NCBI GenBank assembly: GCA_016177555.1
Contig: JACOVB010000093.1
Coordinates: 1-5,637 of the forward strand
DNA length: 5,637 bases
Direction: 5' to 3'
Source of the DNA: Candidatus Rokuibacteriota bacterium
Lineage (GTDB): Bacteria > Methylomirabilota > Methylomirabilia > Rokubacteriales > CSP1-6
The position numbers and the translations under genes were made by a program. Every line of letters begins with the position of its first letter. Position 1 is the stretch's first letter. This document shows positions 1 through 5,637 of the stretch, piece after piece. The notes beneath the pieces were generated by a model. That model worked only from the letters and a program-made list of their open reading frames with translations, searched no databases and was not told where the DNA came from.

Positions 1-869
1 GCCTCATCGCCTACGCCACATCGCTGGACCAGATCGGCCCCTTCGCGAAGACGGTGGCCGACGCGGCGCTGGTCCTGGGGGTCATCGCCGGCGCCGACCC
101 CCGGGACTCGACCTCGGTGGACGTCCCCGTGCCCGACTACCGCGCGGCGCGGGAGGGGGGGATCGAGGGGCTCCGGGTCGGGATTCCCGCCGAGTACTTC
201 ATCGACGGGATCGATCCCGAGGTGGAGGCGGCGGTGAAGGCGGCCATCGAGGTGCTTCGCGGCCTCGGAGCGCGGCCGGAAGCCGTGTCGCTCCCGCACA
301 CCCGGTACGGGCTGGCCGCGTACTACGTCATCGCTCCCGCCGAGGCCTCCTCAAACCTGGCGCGGTACGACGGCGTGAAGTACGGGCTCCGGGTGCCGGG
401 CGGACGCGACCTGATCGAGATGTACGGCCGGACGCGGGCGGCGGGCTTCGGGGCCGAGGTCAAGCGCCGGATCATGCTCGGCACCTATGCGCTGTCCGCG
501 GGCTACTACGACGCCTACTACGGAAAGGCCCAGCGCGTGCGGACGCTGGTCCGGCGGGATTTCCAGGAGGCCTTCGAGCGGGTGGACGTGCTCGCCGCGC
601 CCACCACGCCGGGTGTGGCGTTCACGCTGGGCGAGAAGACGGATCCCCTGCAGATGTACCTGAACGACATCCTGACCATCCCCGTGAACCTGGCCGGGCT
701 GCCCGGGGTCTCGGTGCCCGCGGGCTTCACGACGTCGGGGCTCCCGATCGGGCTGCAGCTCATCGGGCGGGCCTTCGACGAGTCCACCGTGCTGCGCGCC
801 GCCCACGCCTACGAGCGCGCCACCCCGTGGCACCAGCGAAAGCCCACGCTGGAGGCGACGCCCCGATGA
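1..869 (+). CDS. gatA: Glutamyl-tRNA(Gln)/aspartyl-tRNA(Asn) amidotransferase subunit A, 3' part
   Basis: GatA is the amidase-signature glutaminase subunit of GatCAB. It hydrolyses glutamine in the cytoplasm and passes ammonia to GatB for amidation of misacylated tRNA. The reading frame is open from the left edge: the first whole codon is at 3 and the stop is TGA 867-869, giving 288 visible codons. The first residues ([18 protein letters not shown]) match the GatA segment just after the catalytic core. Other hallmark segments are [25 protein letters not shown], a [18 protein letters not shown] block near the C-terminus, and [15 protein letters not shown] full GatA is about 485 residues, so roughly 195 N-terminal residues are missing. 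These include the Lys-Ser-Ser catalytic triad, which therefore cannot be checked. An internal GTG at 54 is not the start, because conserved GatA sequence continues upstream of it. The gene lies 56 bp before gatB. Generic amidase-family members are the only alternative, made unlikely by the C-terminal motifs and the gatB neighbour. Confidence 0.97.
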   Translation, partial: LIAYATSLDQIGPFAKTVADAALVLGVIAGADPRDSTSVDVPVPDYRAAREGGIEGLRVGIPAEYFIDGIDPEVEAAVKAAIEVLRGLGARPEAVSLPHTRYGLAAYYVIAPAEASSNLARYDGVKYGLRVPGGRDLIEMYGRTRAAGFGAEVKRRIMLGTYALSAGYYDAYYGKAQRVRTLVRRDFQEAFERVDVLAAPTTPGVAFTLGEKTDPLQMYLNDILTIPVNLAGLPGVSVPAGFTTSGLPIGLQLIGRAFDESTVLRAAHAYERATPWHQRKPTLEATPR

Positions 870-880
870 GCCCATCAGGG
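862..880 (+). other. Small inverted repeat over the gatA stop codon
   Basis: CCCGATG at 862-868 can pair with CATC (873-876) plus GGG (878-880), around a 4-base loop and with one bulged A at 877. The gatA TGA (867-869) lies in the stem and loop. No T-run follows, so this is not a standard rho-independent terminator. It could be an mRNA hairpin between gatA and gatB, or chance in GC-rich DNA. A second small palindrome, GATGTCATC, lies at 903-911 in the same 56-bp gap. Confidence 0.2.
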
Positions 881-925
881 CGAAGAGGCCGAACCGCCAA
901 CTGATGTCATCCACATTCAGGCGAG

Positions 926-2374
926 ATGAATGATCTAGACACCGTCATCGGGCTCGAGGTCCACGCCCAGCTCCTGACCCGCAGCAAGATGTTCTGCGGC
1001 TGCTCGACGGCCTTCGGCGCGGCGCCCAACAGCCAGACCTGTCCCGTGTGCCAGGGCATGCCGGGGGCGCTGCCGGTGATCAACCGGAGCGCGGTGGAGT
1101 TCGGGATCAGGACCGCGCTGGCGGTGGGCTGCCGGGTCAACGAGCACCACCGCTTCGCGCGGAAGCACTACTACTACCCGGACATGCCGAAGAACTTCCA
1201 GATCAGCCAGTACGAGGAGCCGCTGGCCGAGCACGGCGTCCTCGACATCGAGGTCGGCGGCTCCTCGCGCACCATCGGCATCCAGCGGCTCCACCTCGAG
1301 GAGGACGTGGGCAAGCTCATCCACGAGGGACCGCTCGAGACGGCCCAGTCGAGCACCGTGGATTTCAACCGGGCCGGCGTCCCCCTCATGGAGATCGTCT
1401 CCAGGCCCGACATGCGAAGCCCCGCGGAGGCCGCGGCCTACCTGCGCACGCTCCGGACCATCGTCGTCTACCTCGGAGTCTGCGACGGGAACATGGAGGA
1501 GGGGTCGCTGCGCTGCGACGCCAACGTCTCGCTGCGCCCCGCGGGGAGCCAGGAGCTCGGTGTCAAGGTCGAGATCAAGAACATGAACTCCTTCCGGAAC
1601 GTCCAGCATGCCCTGGAGTACGAGGTCAAGCGGCAGGAGCGCGCGCTCGCCGAGGGCCAGAAGATTGTCCAGGAGACGAGGCTGTGGGACCCGGAGCGCG
1701 TCCGGACCGTCTCCATGCGCTCCAAGGAGTATGCCCACGACTACCGCTATTTCCCGGAGCCGGACCTGCCGCCGCTCCAGGTCGAGGCCCGGTGGGTCGA
1801 GGCGATCCGTGCCACTCTTCCGGAGATGCCGGCCGCGCGCCGCCGGCGCTTCGCCGGCGATTACGGATTATCGGCGTACGACGCCGACCTTCTCACCCAG
1901 GGACGGGCGCTGGCCGATTACTTCGAGACGACAGTGAGGGAGTACGACAAGCCCAAGATCGTCGCCAACTGGGTGCTCAACGAGCTCCTGCGCGAGATGC
2001 CCGCGGACGATGACCGCAGGGTGGCGGCCTGTCCGATCCCACCCCGCAACCTGGCCGGGCTCCTCCGGCTGATCGACGACGGGACCATCAGCGGCAAGAT
2101 GGCCAAGGACATCTTCGAGACGATGTACCGGACCGGCCAGGACGCCCCGTCCATCGTCCTGCGAGAGGGGCTCATCCAGGTCGCGGAAGCCGGCGAGCTG
2201 ACGCGAGTCGTGGACCAGGTCCTGGCGGCGCACCCCAAGGTCGTCGAGGACTGGCGTGGGGGAAAGAAGGCCGCCCTGGGCTTCCTGGTGGGCCAGGTCA
2301 TGAAGGCGACGCTGGGACGGGCCAACCCGGCGCTGGTAAATCAGCTGCTGGGGGAAAAACTTCCGAAAGGTTAA
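926..2374 (+). CDS. gatB: Aspartyl/glutamyl-tRNA amidotransferase subunit B
   Basis: GatB is the kinase/transamidase subunit of GatCAB. It activates the misacylated Glu or Asp on tRNA with ATP and amidates it with ammonia delivered from GatA. The 482-residue length is normal for the family. The N-terminus [11 protein letters not shown] is diagnostic. Four cysteines follow (C24, C26, C39, C42) in a CxC...CxxC arrangement typical of a zinc site in many bacterial GatB proteins. Conserved blocks then appear in order: YYYPDMPKN (82-90), [17 protein letters not shown] (from 146), a [13 protein letters not shown] segment, [19 protein letters not shown] and [14 protein letters not shown]. The helical and YqeY-like tRNA-binding tail includes [12 protein letters not shown] and [18 protein letters not shown] (from 443). 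ATG 926 is the only plausible start, because an in-frame TGA lies at 902-904 with no other start codon between. The upstream Shine-Dalgarno is weak (AGGCGAG directly before ATG). It shares strand and likely transcript with gatA. The stop is TAA 2372-2374. Confidence 0.98.
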   Translation: MNDLDTVIGLEVHAQLLTRSKMFCGCSTAFGAAPNSQTCPVCQGMPGALPVINRSAVEFGIRTALAVGCRVNEHHRFARKHYYYPDMPKNFQISQYEEPLAEHGVLDIEVGGSSRTIGIQRLHLEEDVGKLIHEGPLETAQSSTVDFNRAGVPLMEIVSRPDMRSPAEAAAYLRTLRTIVVYLGVCDGNMEEGSLRCDANVSLRPAGSQELGVKVEIKNMNSFRNVQHALEYEVKRQERALAEGQKIVQETRLWDPERVRTVSMRSKEYAHDYRYFPEPDLPPLQVEARWVEAIRATLPEMPAARRRRFAGDYGLSAYDADLLTQGRALADYFETTVREYDKPKIVANWVLNELLREMPADDDRRVAACPIPPRNLAGLLRLIDDGTISGKMAKDIFETMYRTGQDAPSIVLREGLIQVAEAGELTRVVDQVLAAHPKVVEDWRGGKKAALGFLVGQVMKATLGRANPALVNQLLGEKLPKG

Positions 2375-2389
2375 AGGGTTAAGTAGAAT
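2361..2389 (+). promoter_or_regulatory. Candidate sigma70-type promoter for ftsE
   Basis: A locally A/T-rich patch interrupts the GC-rich background at the gatB-ftsE junction. TAGAAT at 2384-2389 matches the -10 consensus at five of six positions. TTCCGA at 2361-2366, 17 bp upstream, matches the -35 consensus at only three of six. Transcription would start near 2396, about five bases before the ftsE ATG at 2401, giving an almost leaderless mRNA. This fits the absence of a usable Shine-Dalgarno for that ATG. Within the patch, AAAGGTT (2366-2372) is followed directly by the near-repeat AAAGGGTT (2373-2380). The promoter is inferred from the motif only, and the elements overlap the end of gatB. 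Confidence 0.3.
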
Positions 2390-2400
2390 GGTGGCAGCCA

Positions 2401-3072
2401 ATGATCCGGCTCCACCATGTGGCGAAGCTGTACGATATCGGCCCGGTTGCCCTGCCGGCCCTCACCGACGTCTCGTTCAGCGTGGACAAGGGCGAGTTCG
2501 TCGTTCTGGCCGGGCCGAGTGGGGCTGGAAAGACCACCCTCCTGCGCCTTCTCTACCGGGACGAGCGTCCCTCCGAGGGCGATATCGAGGTGGCGGGATT
2601 CGACCTCGTCACGCTCCGGCGCTCCGGGATTCCCCTCCTCCGACGTTCCATCGGCATCGTCTTCCAGGATGCCAAGCTCCTCGCCGGGCGGACGGTCTTC
2701 GAGAACGTGGCCTTTGTCCTGCGCGTGCTGGGAACCCCTCGCGGCGAGATCATTCCGCGGGCCTTCCAGGCGCTGAAGGCCGTGGGGCTCTCGGCTCGCG
2801 CCCAGGCCTATCCCGCCCAGCTCTCGCAGGGGGAGGCCCAGCGCGCCTCGCTTGCCCGCGCCATTGTCAAGGCTCCCGCGCTTCTCCTCGCCGACGAGCC
2901 CACGGGCAACCTGGACGAGGACATGGCCGCCGAGATCCTGGAGCTGATCAAGGAGATCTGGACGCGCGGCACCACCGTCCTCCTGGCGACTCACCGGGGA
3001 GCGCTCGCCGCCCAGCTCAAGCGCCGCACGCTCACCCTCCGCGCCGGCCGCCTCGTGAAGGACGAGGGGTGA
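2401..3072 (+). CDS. ftsE: Cell-division ATP-binding protein FtsE
   Basis: FtsE is the cytoplasmic ATPase of the FtsEX complex, which does not transport but relays ATP hydrolysis across the inner membrane to a periplasmic hydrolase regulator at the septum. The protein has 223 residues, the family's usual size. It has an A-loop aromatic (Y11), Walker A GPSGAGKTT (38-46), Q-loop IVFQDAKLL (86-94), ABC signature LSQGEAQR (141-148), Walker B LLLADEP (161-167), D-loop GNLD (169-172) and H-loop histidine H198. The FQDAKLL form of the Q-loop resembles the FQDFKLL seen in FtsE and helps separate it from LolD/MacB-type ATPases; the ftsX neighbour settles it. The signature is unusual in having Q143 where the first glycine of LSGG normally lies. 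ATG 2401 is chosen because an in-frame TAA sits at 2380-2382 with no start between, and the protein opens with a typical MIRLHHVAKLY. No clear Shine-Dalgarno precedes it. The stop TGA (3070-3072) is 6 bp from ftsX. Confidence 0.95.
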   Translation: MIRLHHVAKLYDIGPVALPALTDVSFSVDKGEFVVLAGPSGAGKTTLLRLLYRDERPSEGDIEVAGFDLVTLRRSGIPLLRRSIGIVFQDAKLLAGRTVFENVAFVLRVLGTPRGEIIPRAFQALKAVGLSARAQAYPAQLSQGEAQRASLARAIVKAPALLLADEPTGNLDEDMAAEILELIKEIWTRGTTVLLATHRGALAAQLKRRTLTLRAGRLVKDEG

Positions 3073-3076
3073 GGAG
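3064..3076 (+). promoter_or_regulatory. Ribosome binding site of ftsX, inside the end of ftsE
   Basis: Two purine-rich Shine-Dalgarno-like runs flank the ftsE stop codon: GAGGGG at 3064-3069, 9 bases before the ftsX ATG at 3079, and GAGGAG at 3071-3076, only 2 bases before it. The first has the better spacing. Because it lies within ftsE codons, ribosomes finishing ftsE would cover it, which is consistent with coupled translation of the two subunits. Confidence 0.6.
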
Positions 3077-3078
3077 CG

Positions 3079-3963
3079 ATGTTTAGCTTTCTCGTGGGCG
3101 AAGCGGTGCGGGATCTCCGGCGGGCCGGCCGGGTCGGTCTCTCGGCCGTCCTCCTGATCACCCTCTCGCTGGCGGCGCTCGGCGCCTTCTGGCTCGTCTC
3201 GATCAACCTCGAGCGGGCTGTCACCCAGTGGCGCGAGCGGCTGCGCGTCGTCGCCTACCTGCGTGACGAGCCCCGGCCGGAGGCCGTGGCCGAGCTGGTC
3301 CGCAAGGTGCAGGCGGTGGGCGGCATCCAGCGCGTCCGCTACGTCTCGAGAGGCGAGGCGCTCGAGTCCCTGAAGCGCGCGCTCGGGGCCCAGTCGAGCG
3401 TCGTGGACCAGCTCCCCCGCAACCCGCTCCCCGCGTCGGTGGAGGTGACGCCCGACGAGGCCACGGCGACGCCCGAGGGGACCCGCGAGCTGGTCCAGCG
3501 GCTCACGGCCCTGCATGAGGTCGAGGAAGTGCAGGGCGGCGCCGAGTGGGTCGAGAGCCTGGCCCAGTGGCGGCGGCTCTTCCAGCTCACGGGGCTGGCC
3601 GTGGGGGCGGTGCTGGCCCTGGCGGCCATCCTCACCGTGACGACGGCGACGACCCTCGTGCTGCACGCGCGGCGGGACGAGATGGAGATCATGCGCCTCG
3701 TGGGCGCGACGGAGCGGGTGATCCGGCTTCCGCTCCTGCTGCAGGGGATGGTGCAGGGGCTCCTGGGAGCGCTCATCGCGCTGGGCGGCCTCGAGGCGGC
3801 CCATGCGCTCCTTGCGCCGCGGCTCGAGCCGCTCCTCACGCTGACGCTCGGGCTCAGCCGCGCGGCGTTCCTGTCCGCTCCCGAGATGCTGCTCCTGCTG
3901 GGGGGCGGGGCCGGGCTGGGCGCGCTCGGGGGCGTGCTCGCGAAGGGACGCAGCTTCGCATGA
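3079..3963 (+). CDS. ftsX: Cell-division membrane protein FtsX (permease-like subunit)
   Basis: FtsX is the inner-membrane partner of FtsE. Its periplasmic loop binds and controls an EnvC-type activator or a hydrolase directly. The 294 residues show the expected four-segment topology. There is a short cytoplasmic N-terminus (FLVGEAVRDLRRAGRVG), TM1 about 20-42, a periplasmic domain about 45-165, TM2 about 170-193, TM3 about 217-238 and TM4 about 266-288. The periplasmic domain begins with VVAYLRDEP and includes VRYVSRGEALESLK and NPLPASVEV, all characteristic of FtsX. The loop after TM2 contains ARRDEMEIMRLVGAT (197-211), the conserved FtsX segment that contacts FtsE. ATG 3079 is supported by its Shine-Dalgarno and by the family-typical start. 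The stop TGA (3961-3963) overlaps the next gene's ATG (3960-3962) as ATGA. Together with the 6-bp gap to ftsE, this indicates one co-translated unit. MacB/FtsX-like transporter permeases are the alternative, but the length and single periplasmic loop favour true FtsX. Confidence 0.94.
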   Translation: MFSFLVGEAVRDLRRAGRVGLSAVLLITLSLAALGAFWLVSINLERAVTQWRERLRVVAYLRDEPRPEAVAELVRKVQAVGGIQRVRYVSRGEALESLKRALGAQSSVVDQLPRNPLPASVEVTPDEATATPEGTRELVQRLTALHEVEEVQGGAEWVESLAQWRRLFQLTGLAVGAVLALAAILTVTTATTLVLHARRDEMEIMRLVGATERVIRLPLLLQGMVQGLLGALIALGGLEAAHALLAPRLEPLLTLTLGLSRAAFLSAPEMLLLLGGGAGLGALGGVLAKGRSFA

Positions 3964-5174
3964 GGCGCCAGGGCCTCGTGGCGCTGCTGGTCCTGCTGGT
4001 GCTCGGCCCGGCCGCCTGGGCCCAGCCGAGGAAGGACGGCGCCGAGCTTGGCGACAAGGAGCGCACCCTCCAGCAGACGCAGCGCCAGCTCCGGGAGGAG
4101 CGCGCCAAGGCGGTAGCGGCGCGCAACCGCGAGGCCTCACTCCTGGCCGAGCTCGAGGAAACGGAGAAACGCCTGGCGGCGAAGCGGCGCCAGGTCGCCG
4201 CGCTGGATGCCCGGATCAAGCGGGCCCAGTCCGACATCGCGACGCTTCAGGCGGACATCGGGCGGCTCGAAACGCAGCGCGGCGGGCAGGAAGAGGCGCT
4301 GGCCCGCCGGCTCCGCGTGATGTACCAGCTGGAGGCCCAGGGTGGCGTGCTGCCGCTGGTCCTCTCCGGTGCCGATCCGGTGGCCCAGGCCGTGCGCCTG
4401 CGCCATCTGACCACCCTGGCGACGGTGGACGCACGGACGATTCGAGAGTATCGTGTGAATTCCGAGGGGTTGGAGGAGCGCAGGGTCCGGATCGAGGCGC
4501 GGCGCAAGGAGCTGTCGGCGCTTCGCACGGAGGCCGATCGCGAGCGAGTCGAGGCCGACCGGGAGGCCGCAAAGCGGCGGGGGCTGCTCGCCAAGGTCAA
4601 GGACGAGCGGGCCTATCACGACCGGATGGTCCTCGAGCTGTCCGAGGCGACGCGCCGGCTCGAAGCCTTCATCCGGGACCTCCAGGCGAAGCAGCGGCGG
4701 GTGGCCAGGACGCCTCCGGCGGGCCGCGCTCGACCCGCGCCGGGAGACATCGGGCCCAGCGTGGGGCTCGGCGCCTTGCGCGGTCGGCTCACGTGGCCGG
4801 CCGAGGGGAAGGTGGTCGCGGAGTTCGGGACGCAGGTGCATCCGCGGTTCGGGACGAAGACGTTCCGGAACGGCATCGATATCGAGGTGGCCGAGGGGAC
4901 GAACATCGTGGTCGTGTACCCGGGGCACGTGATGTACACGGGGTGGTTCCGCGGGTACGGCAACCTGATCATCGTGGACCACGGCAACGACTACTACACG
5001 CTCTACGCCCACGCCGCCGACATCCGGGTGGCGGAGGGCGATGACGTCAAGCAGGGACAGATCATCGGTACGGTGGGGGACACCGGCTCGCTCCAGGGGC
5101 CGCGCCTGTACTTCGAGGTGCGGCACCAGGGCAAGCCGCAGGACCCCGAGCAGTGGCTGAGGCCTCGGGGCTAA
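3960..5174 (+). CDS. envC: EnvC-like murein hydrolase activator (secreted coiled coil plus degenerate LytM/M23 domain)
   Basis: This 404-residue protein is the probable periplasmic partner of FtsEX. EnvC proteins dock on FtsX through a coiled coil and activate peptidoglycan amidases at the septum through their LytM domain. Residues 1-21 form a Sec signal peptide: a basic start (MRRQ), an LVALLVLLVL core and an AWA-Q cleavage site. Residues about 28-250 are charged heptad-rich coiled coil, followed by a Pro/Ala/Gly-rich linker (about 250-275). The LytM domain runs about 277-402, from the LTWPAEGKVVAEFG region to the C-terminal PEQWL. In active M23 enzymes zinc is held by HxxxD and the second His of HxH. 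Here those positions read R303-N-G-I-D307 and R382-L-Y384, so only D307 and the YAH histidine H351 remain. This implies a non-catalytic activator. The frame is open upstream to 3546, but ATG 3960 is chosen because the signal peptide begins exactly there and it overlaps the ftsX stop. AAGGGA at 3943-3948 may serve as ribosome binding site. Assignment to EnvC proper versus a generic M23 paralogue rests on context. Confidence 0.88.
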   Translation: MRRQGLVALLVLLVLGPAAWAQPRKDGAELGDKERTLQQTQRQLREERAKAVAARNREASLLAELEETEKRLAAKRRQVAALDARIKRAQSDIATLQADIGRLETQRGGQEEALARRLRVMYQLEAQGGVLPLVLSGADPVAQAVRLRHLTTLATVDARTIREYRVNSEGLEERRVRIEARRKELSALRTEADRERVEADREAAKRRGLLAKVKDERAYHDRMVLELSEATRRLEAFIRDLQAKQRRVARTPPAGRARPAPGDIGPSVGLGALRGRLTWPAEGKVVAEFGTQVHPRFGTKTFRNGIDIEVAEGTNIVVVYPGHVMYTGWFRGYGNLIIVDHGNDYYTLYAHAADIRVAEGDDVKQGQIIGTVGDTGSLQGPRLYFEVRHQGKPQDPEQWLRPRG

Positions 5175-5189
5175 CAGGGCAACGGCACC

Positions 5190-5198
5190 GGAGGAGGG
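5190..5198 (+). promoter_or_regulatory. Strong ribosome binding site of the ctpA-like gene
   Basis: GGAGGAGGG lies 8 bases before the ATG at 5207 in the 32-bp gap after the envC-like gene. It is the best Shine-Dalgarno match in the window and fixes the start of the final gene. No promoter-like A/T-rich element is visible in this gap, so the gene probably depends on upstream transcription. Confidence 0.75.
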
Positions 5199-5206
5199 TG
5201 GGGCAC

Positions 5207-5637
5207 ATGGGTCCGATTCGGCACATCAAGAGGGTCGCGCTGGCCTCGGCGCTGCTGCTGGTGCTCACGCTGTCCGTGGGCGGCGGCGTGGCGAGCAAGG
5301 GGAATGACCAGGCGGCGACCTACGAGAACCTCCGGCTGTTCACCGAGGTGCTGTCCATCGTCCAGAGCCAGTACGTGGACGAGGTGGCCGCCAAGGACAT
5401 CATCTACAGCGCCATCAAGGGAACGCTGCGCGGCCTCGACCCGCACTCGTCGTTCCTCGATCCCGAGATGTACCGGGAAATGCAGGTGGAGACCAGCGGC
5501 AGCTTCGGGGGCCTCGGCATCGAGATCACGCTGCGCGACGACGTGCTTACGGTCGTGGCACCCATCGACGGCACGCCGGCGTACCGCGTGGGGATCCAGT
5601 CCGGGGACCGCATCGTGAAGATCGAGGGCATCAGCAC
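5207..5637 (+). CDS. ctpA: Carboxyl-terminal processing protease (S41 family, CtpA/Prc-like), 5' part
   Basis: This is the N-terminal part of a periplasmic serine protease with a Ser-Lys dyad that trims proteins from the C-terminus. It runs off the right edge after 143 complete codons. An N-terminal hydrophobic stretch (about 10-29, after the basic MGPIRHIKR) is a signal peptide or anchor. A helical segment follows (YENLRLFTEVLSIVQSQYVD, 39-58). The family hallmark GLDPHSSFLDP lies at 76-86, and the PDZ domain begins near 96. The PDZ ligand loop is GGLGIEI (101-107), followed by VVAPIDGTPAYRVGIQSGDRIVKIEG (from 116), the typical CtpA PDZ core. The catalytic Ser and Lys would lie beyond the window, so activity cannot be judged. 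ATG 5207 is supported by the strong Shine-Dalgarno and signal sequence. Placement 32 bp after the envC-like gene matches the envC-ctpA neighbourhood known elsewhere, for example in Pseudomonas. CtpA-type proteases can degrade cell-wall hydrolases, so a role in wall remodelling is a reasonable inference. Confidence 0.95.
   Translation, partial: MGPIRHIKRVALASALLLVLTLSVGGGVASKGNDQAATYENLRLFTEVLSIVQSQYVDEVAAKDIIYSAIKGTLRGLDPHSSFLDPEMYREMQVETSGSFGGLGIEITLRDDVLTVVAPIDGTPAYRVGIQSGDRIVKIEGIS

Noticed and set aside
54..869. GTG at 54 as the start of a short amidase gene
   Set aside because: Conserved GatA residues continue upstream to the left edge, so the gene is truncated by the window and not shortened in nature.
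935..1738. Minus-strand open frame of 267 codons opposite gatB
   Set aside because: It is an antisense shadow of a strongly conserved gene, and its composition is unlike a real protein.
2388..3086. ATG at 2388 with an AAAGGG Shine-Dalgarno-like run, opening a 232-codon frame over ftsE
   Set aside because: The product is Arg/Pro/Gly-rich with no family match, while the overlapping ftsE frame carries every ABC motif. The SD-like run is mentioned only for its bearing on ftsE initiation.
3546..3959. N-terminal extension of the envC-like gene into ftsX
   Set aside because: The upstream in-frame codons give a low-complexity Ala/Gly/Arg sequence. A clean signal peptide starts at ATG 3960, which also overlaps the ftsX stop codon.
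2371..4140. Long open frame of 589 codons on the minus strand opposite ftsE, ftsX and the start of the envC-like gene
   Set aside because: Its translation is low-complexity, rich in Arg, Pro, Gly and His, with no recognisable domain. It mirrors conserved genes on the plus strand. GC-rich DNA with few stop codons produces such frames routinely.
5175..5206. Possible separate promoter or terminator between the envC-like gene and ctpA
   Set aside because: The 32-bp gap is GC-rich and holds only a strong Shine-Dalgarno. I see no -10 element, and no stem followed by a T-run.
1..5637. Mobile element, phage, CRISPR, toxin-antitoxin or other accessory system
   Set aside because: Every stretch is accounted for by housekeeping genes on one strand with even GC-rich codon use. 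I found no direct-repeat array, transposase motif or compositional break apart from the small A/T-rich patch at 2361-2390.

Overview
The window is a plus-strand, densely packed stretch of a GC-rich bacterial chromosome carrying six housekeeping genes. In order they are the 3' part of gatA, complete gatB, ftsE, ftsX and an envC-like gene, and the 5' part of a ctpA-type protease gene. Intergenic gaps are 56, 26, 6, -4 and 32 bp. No gene is supported on the minus strand, and I see no tRNA, rRNA, CRISPR array, mobile element or convincing rho-independent terminator. No stretch over 300 bp lacks a gene.

The organism is a Gram-negative-type (diderm) bacterium with very high GC and third codon positions dominated by G/C. 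This is inferred from the degenerate EnvC-type LytM activator next to FtsEX and a periplasmic C-terminal protease. The combination would suit Candidatus Rokubacteria/Methylomirabilota or a deltaproteobacterium-like lineage. That placement is an impression from style and gene order, not a measured result.

Region 1 (1-2374) encodes the A and B subunits of the GatCAB tRNA-dependent amidotransferase. GatA releases ammonia from glutamine, and GatB uses it to convert misacylated Glu-tRNA(Gln) and/or Asp-tRNA(Asn) to the correct aminoacyl-tRNA. gatC is not in the window and would most often lie upstream.

Region 2 (2401-5174) is a cell-division peptidoglycan-remodelling module. FtsE (ATPase) and FtsX (four-pass membrane protein) form a type VII ABC mechanotransmission complex, and the secreted coiled-coil/LytM protein is the expected partner that switches on periplasmic amidases. 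The LytM domain lacks three of the usual active-enzyme histidines, so it should be an activator and not a hydrolase.

Region 3 (5207-5637) begins a S41-family carboxyl-terminal processing protease, cut off inside its PDZ domain before the catalytic residues. An envC-like gene followed by a ctpA-like gene is a known arrangement, and such proteases can tune cell-wall hydrolases.

I do not see an undescribed system here. The most useful second looks are a near-leaderless promoter candidate at ftsE, an altered ABC signature motif in FtsE (LSQGE), and the ligand substitutions in the LytM domain.
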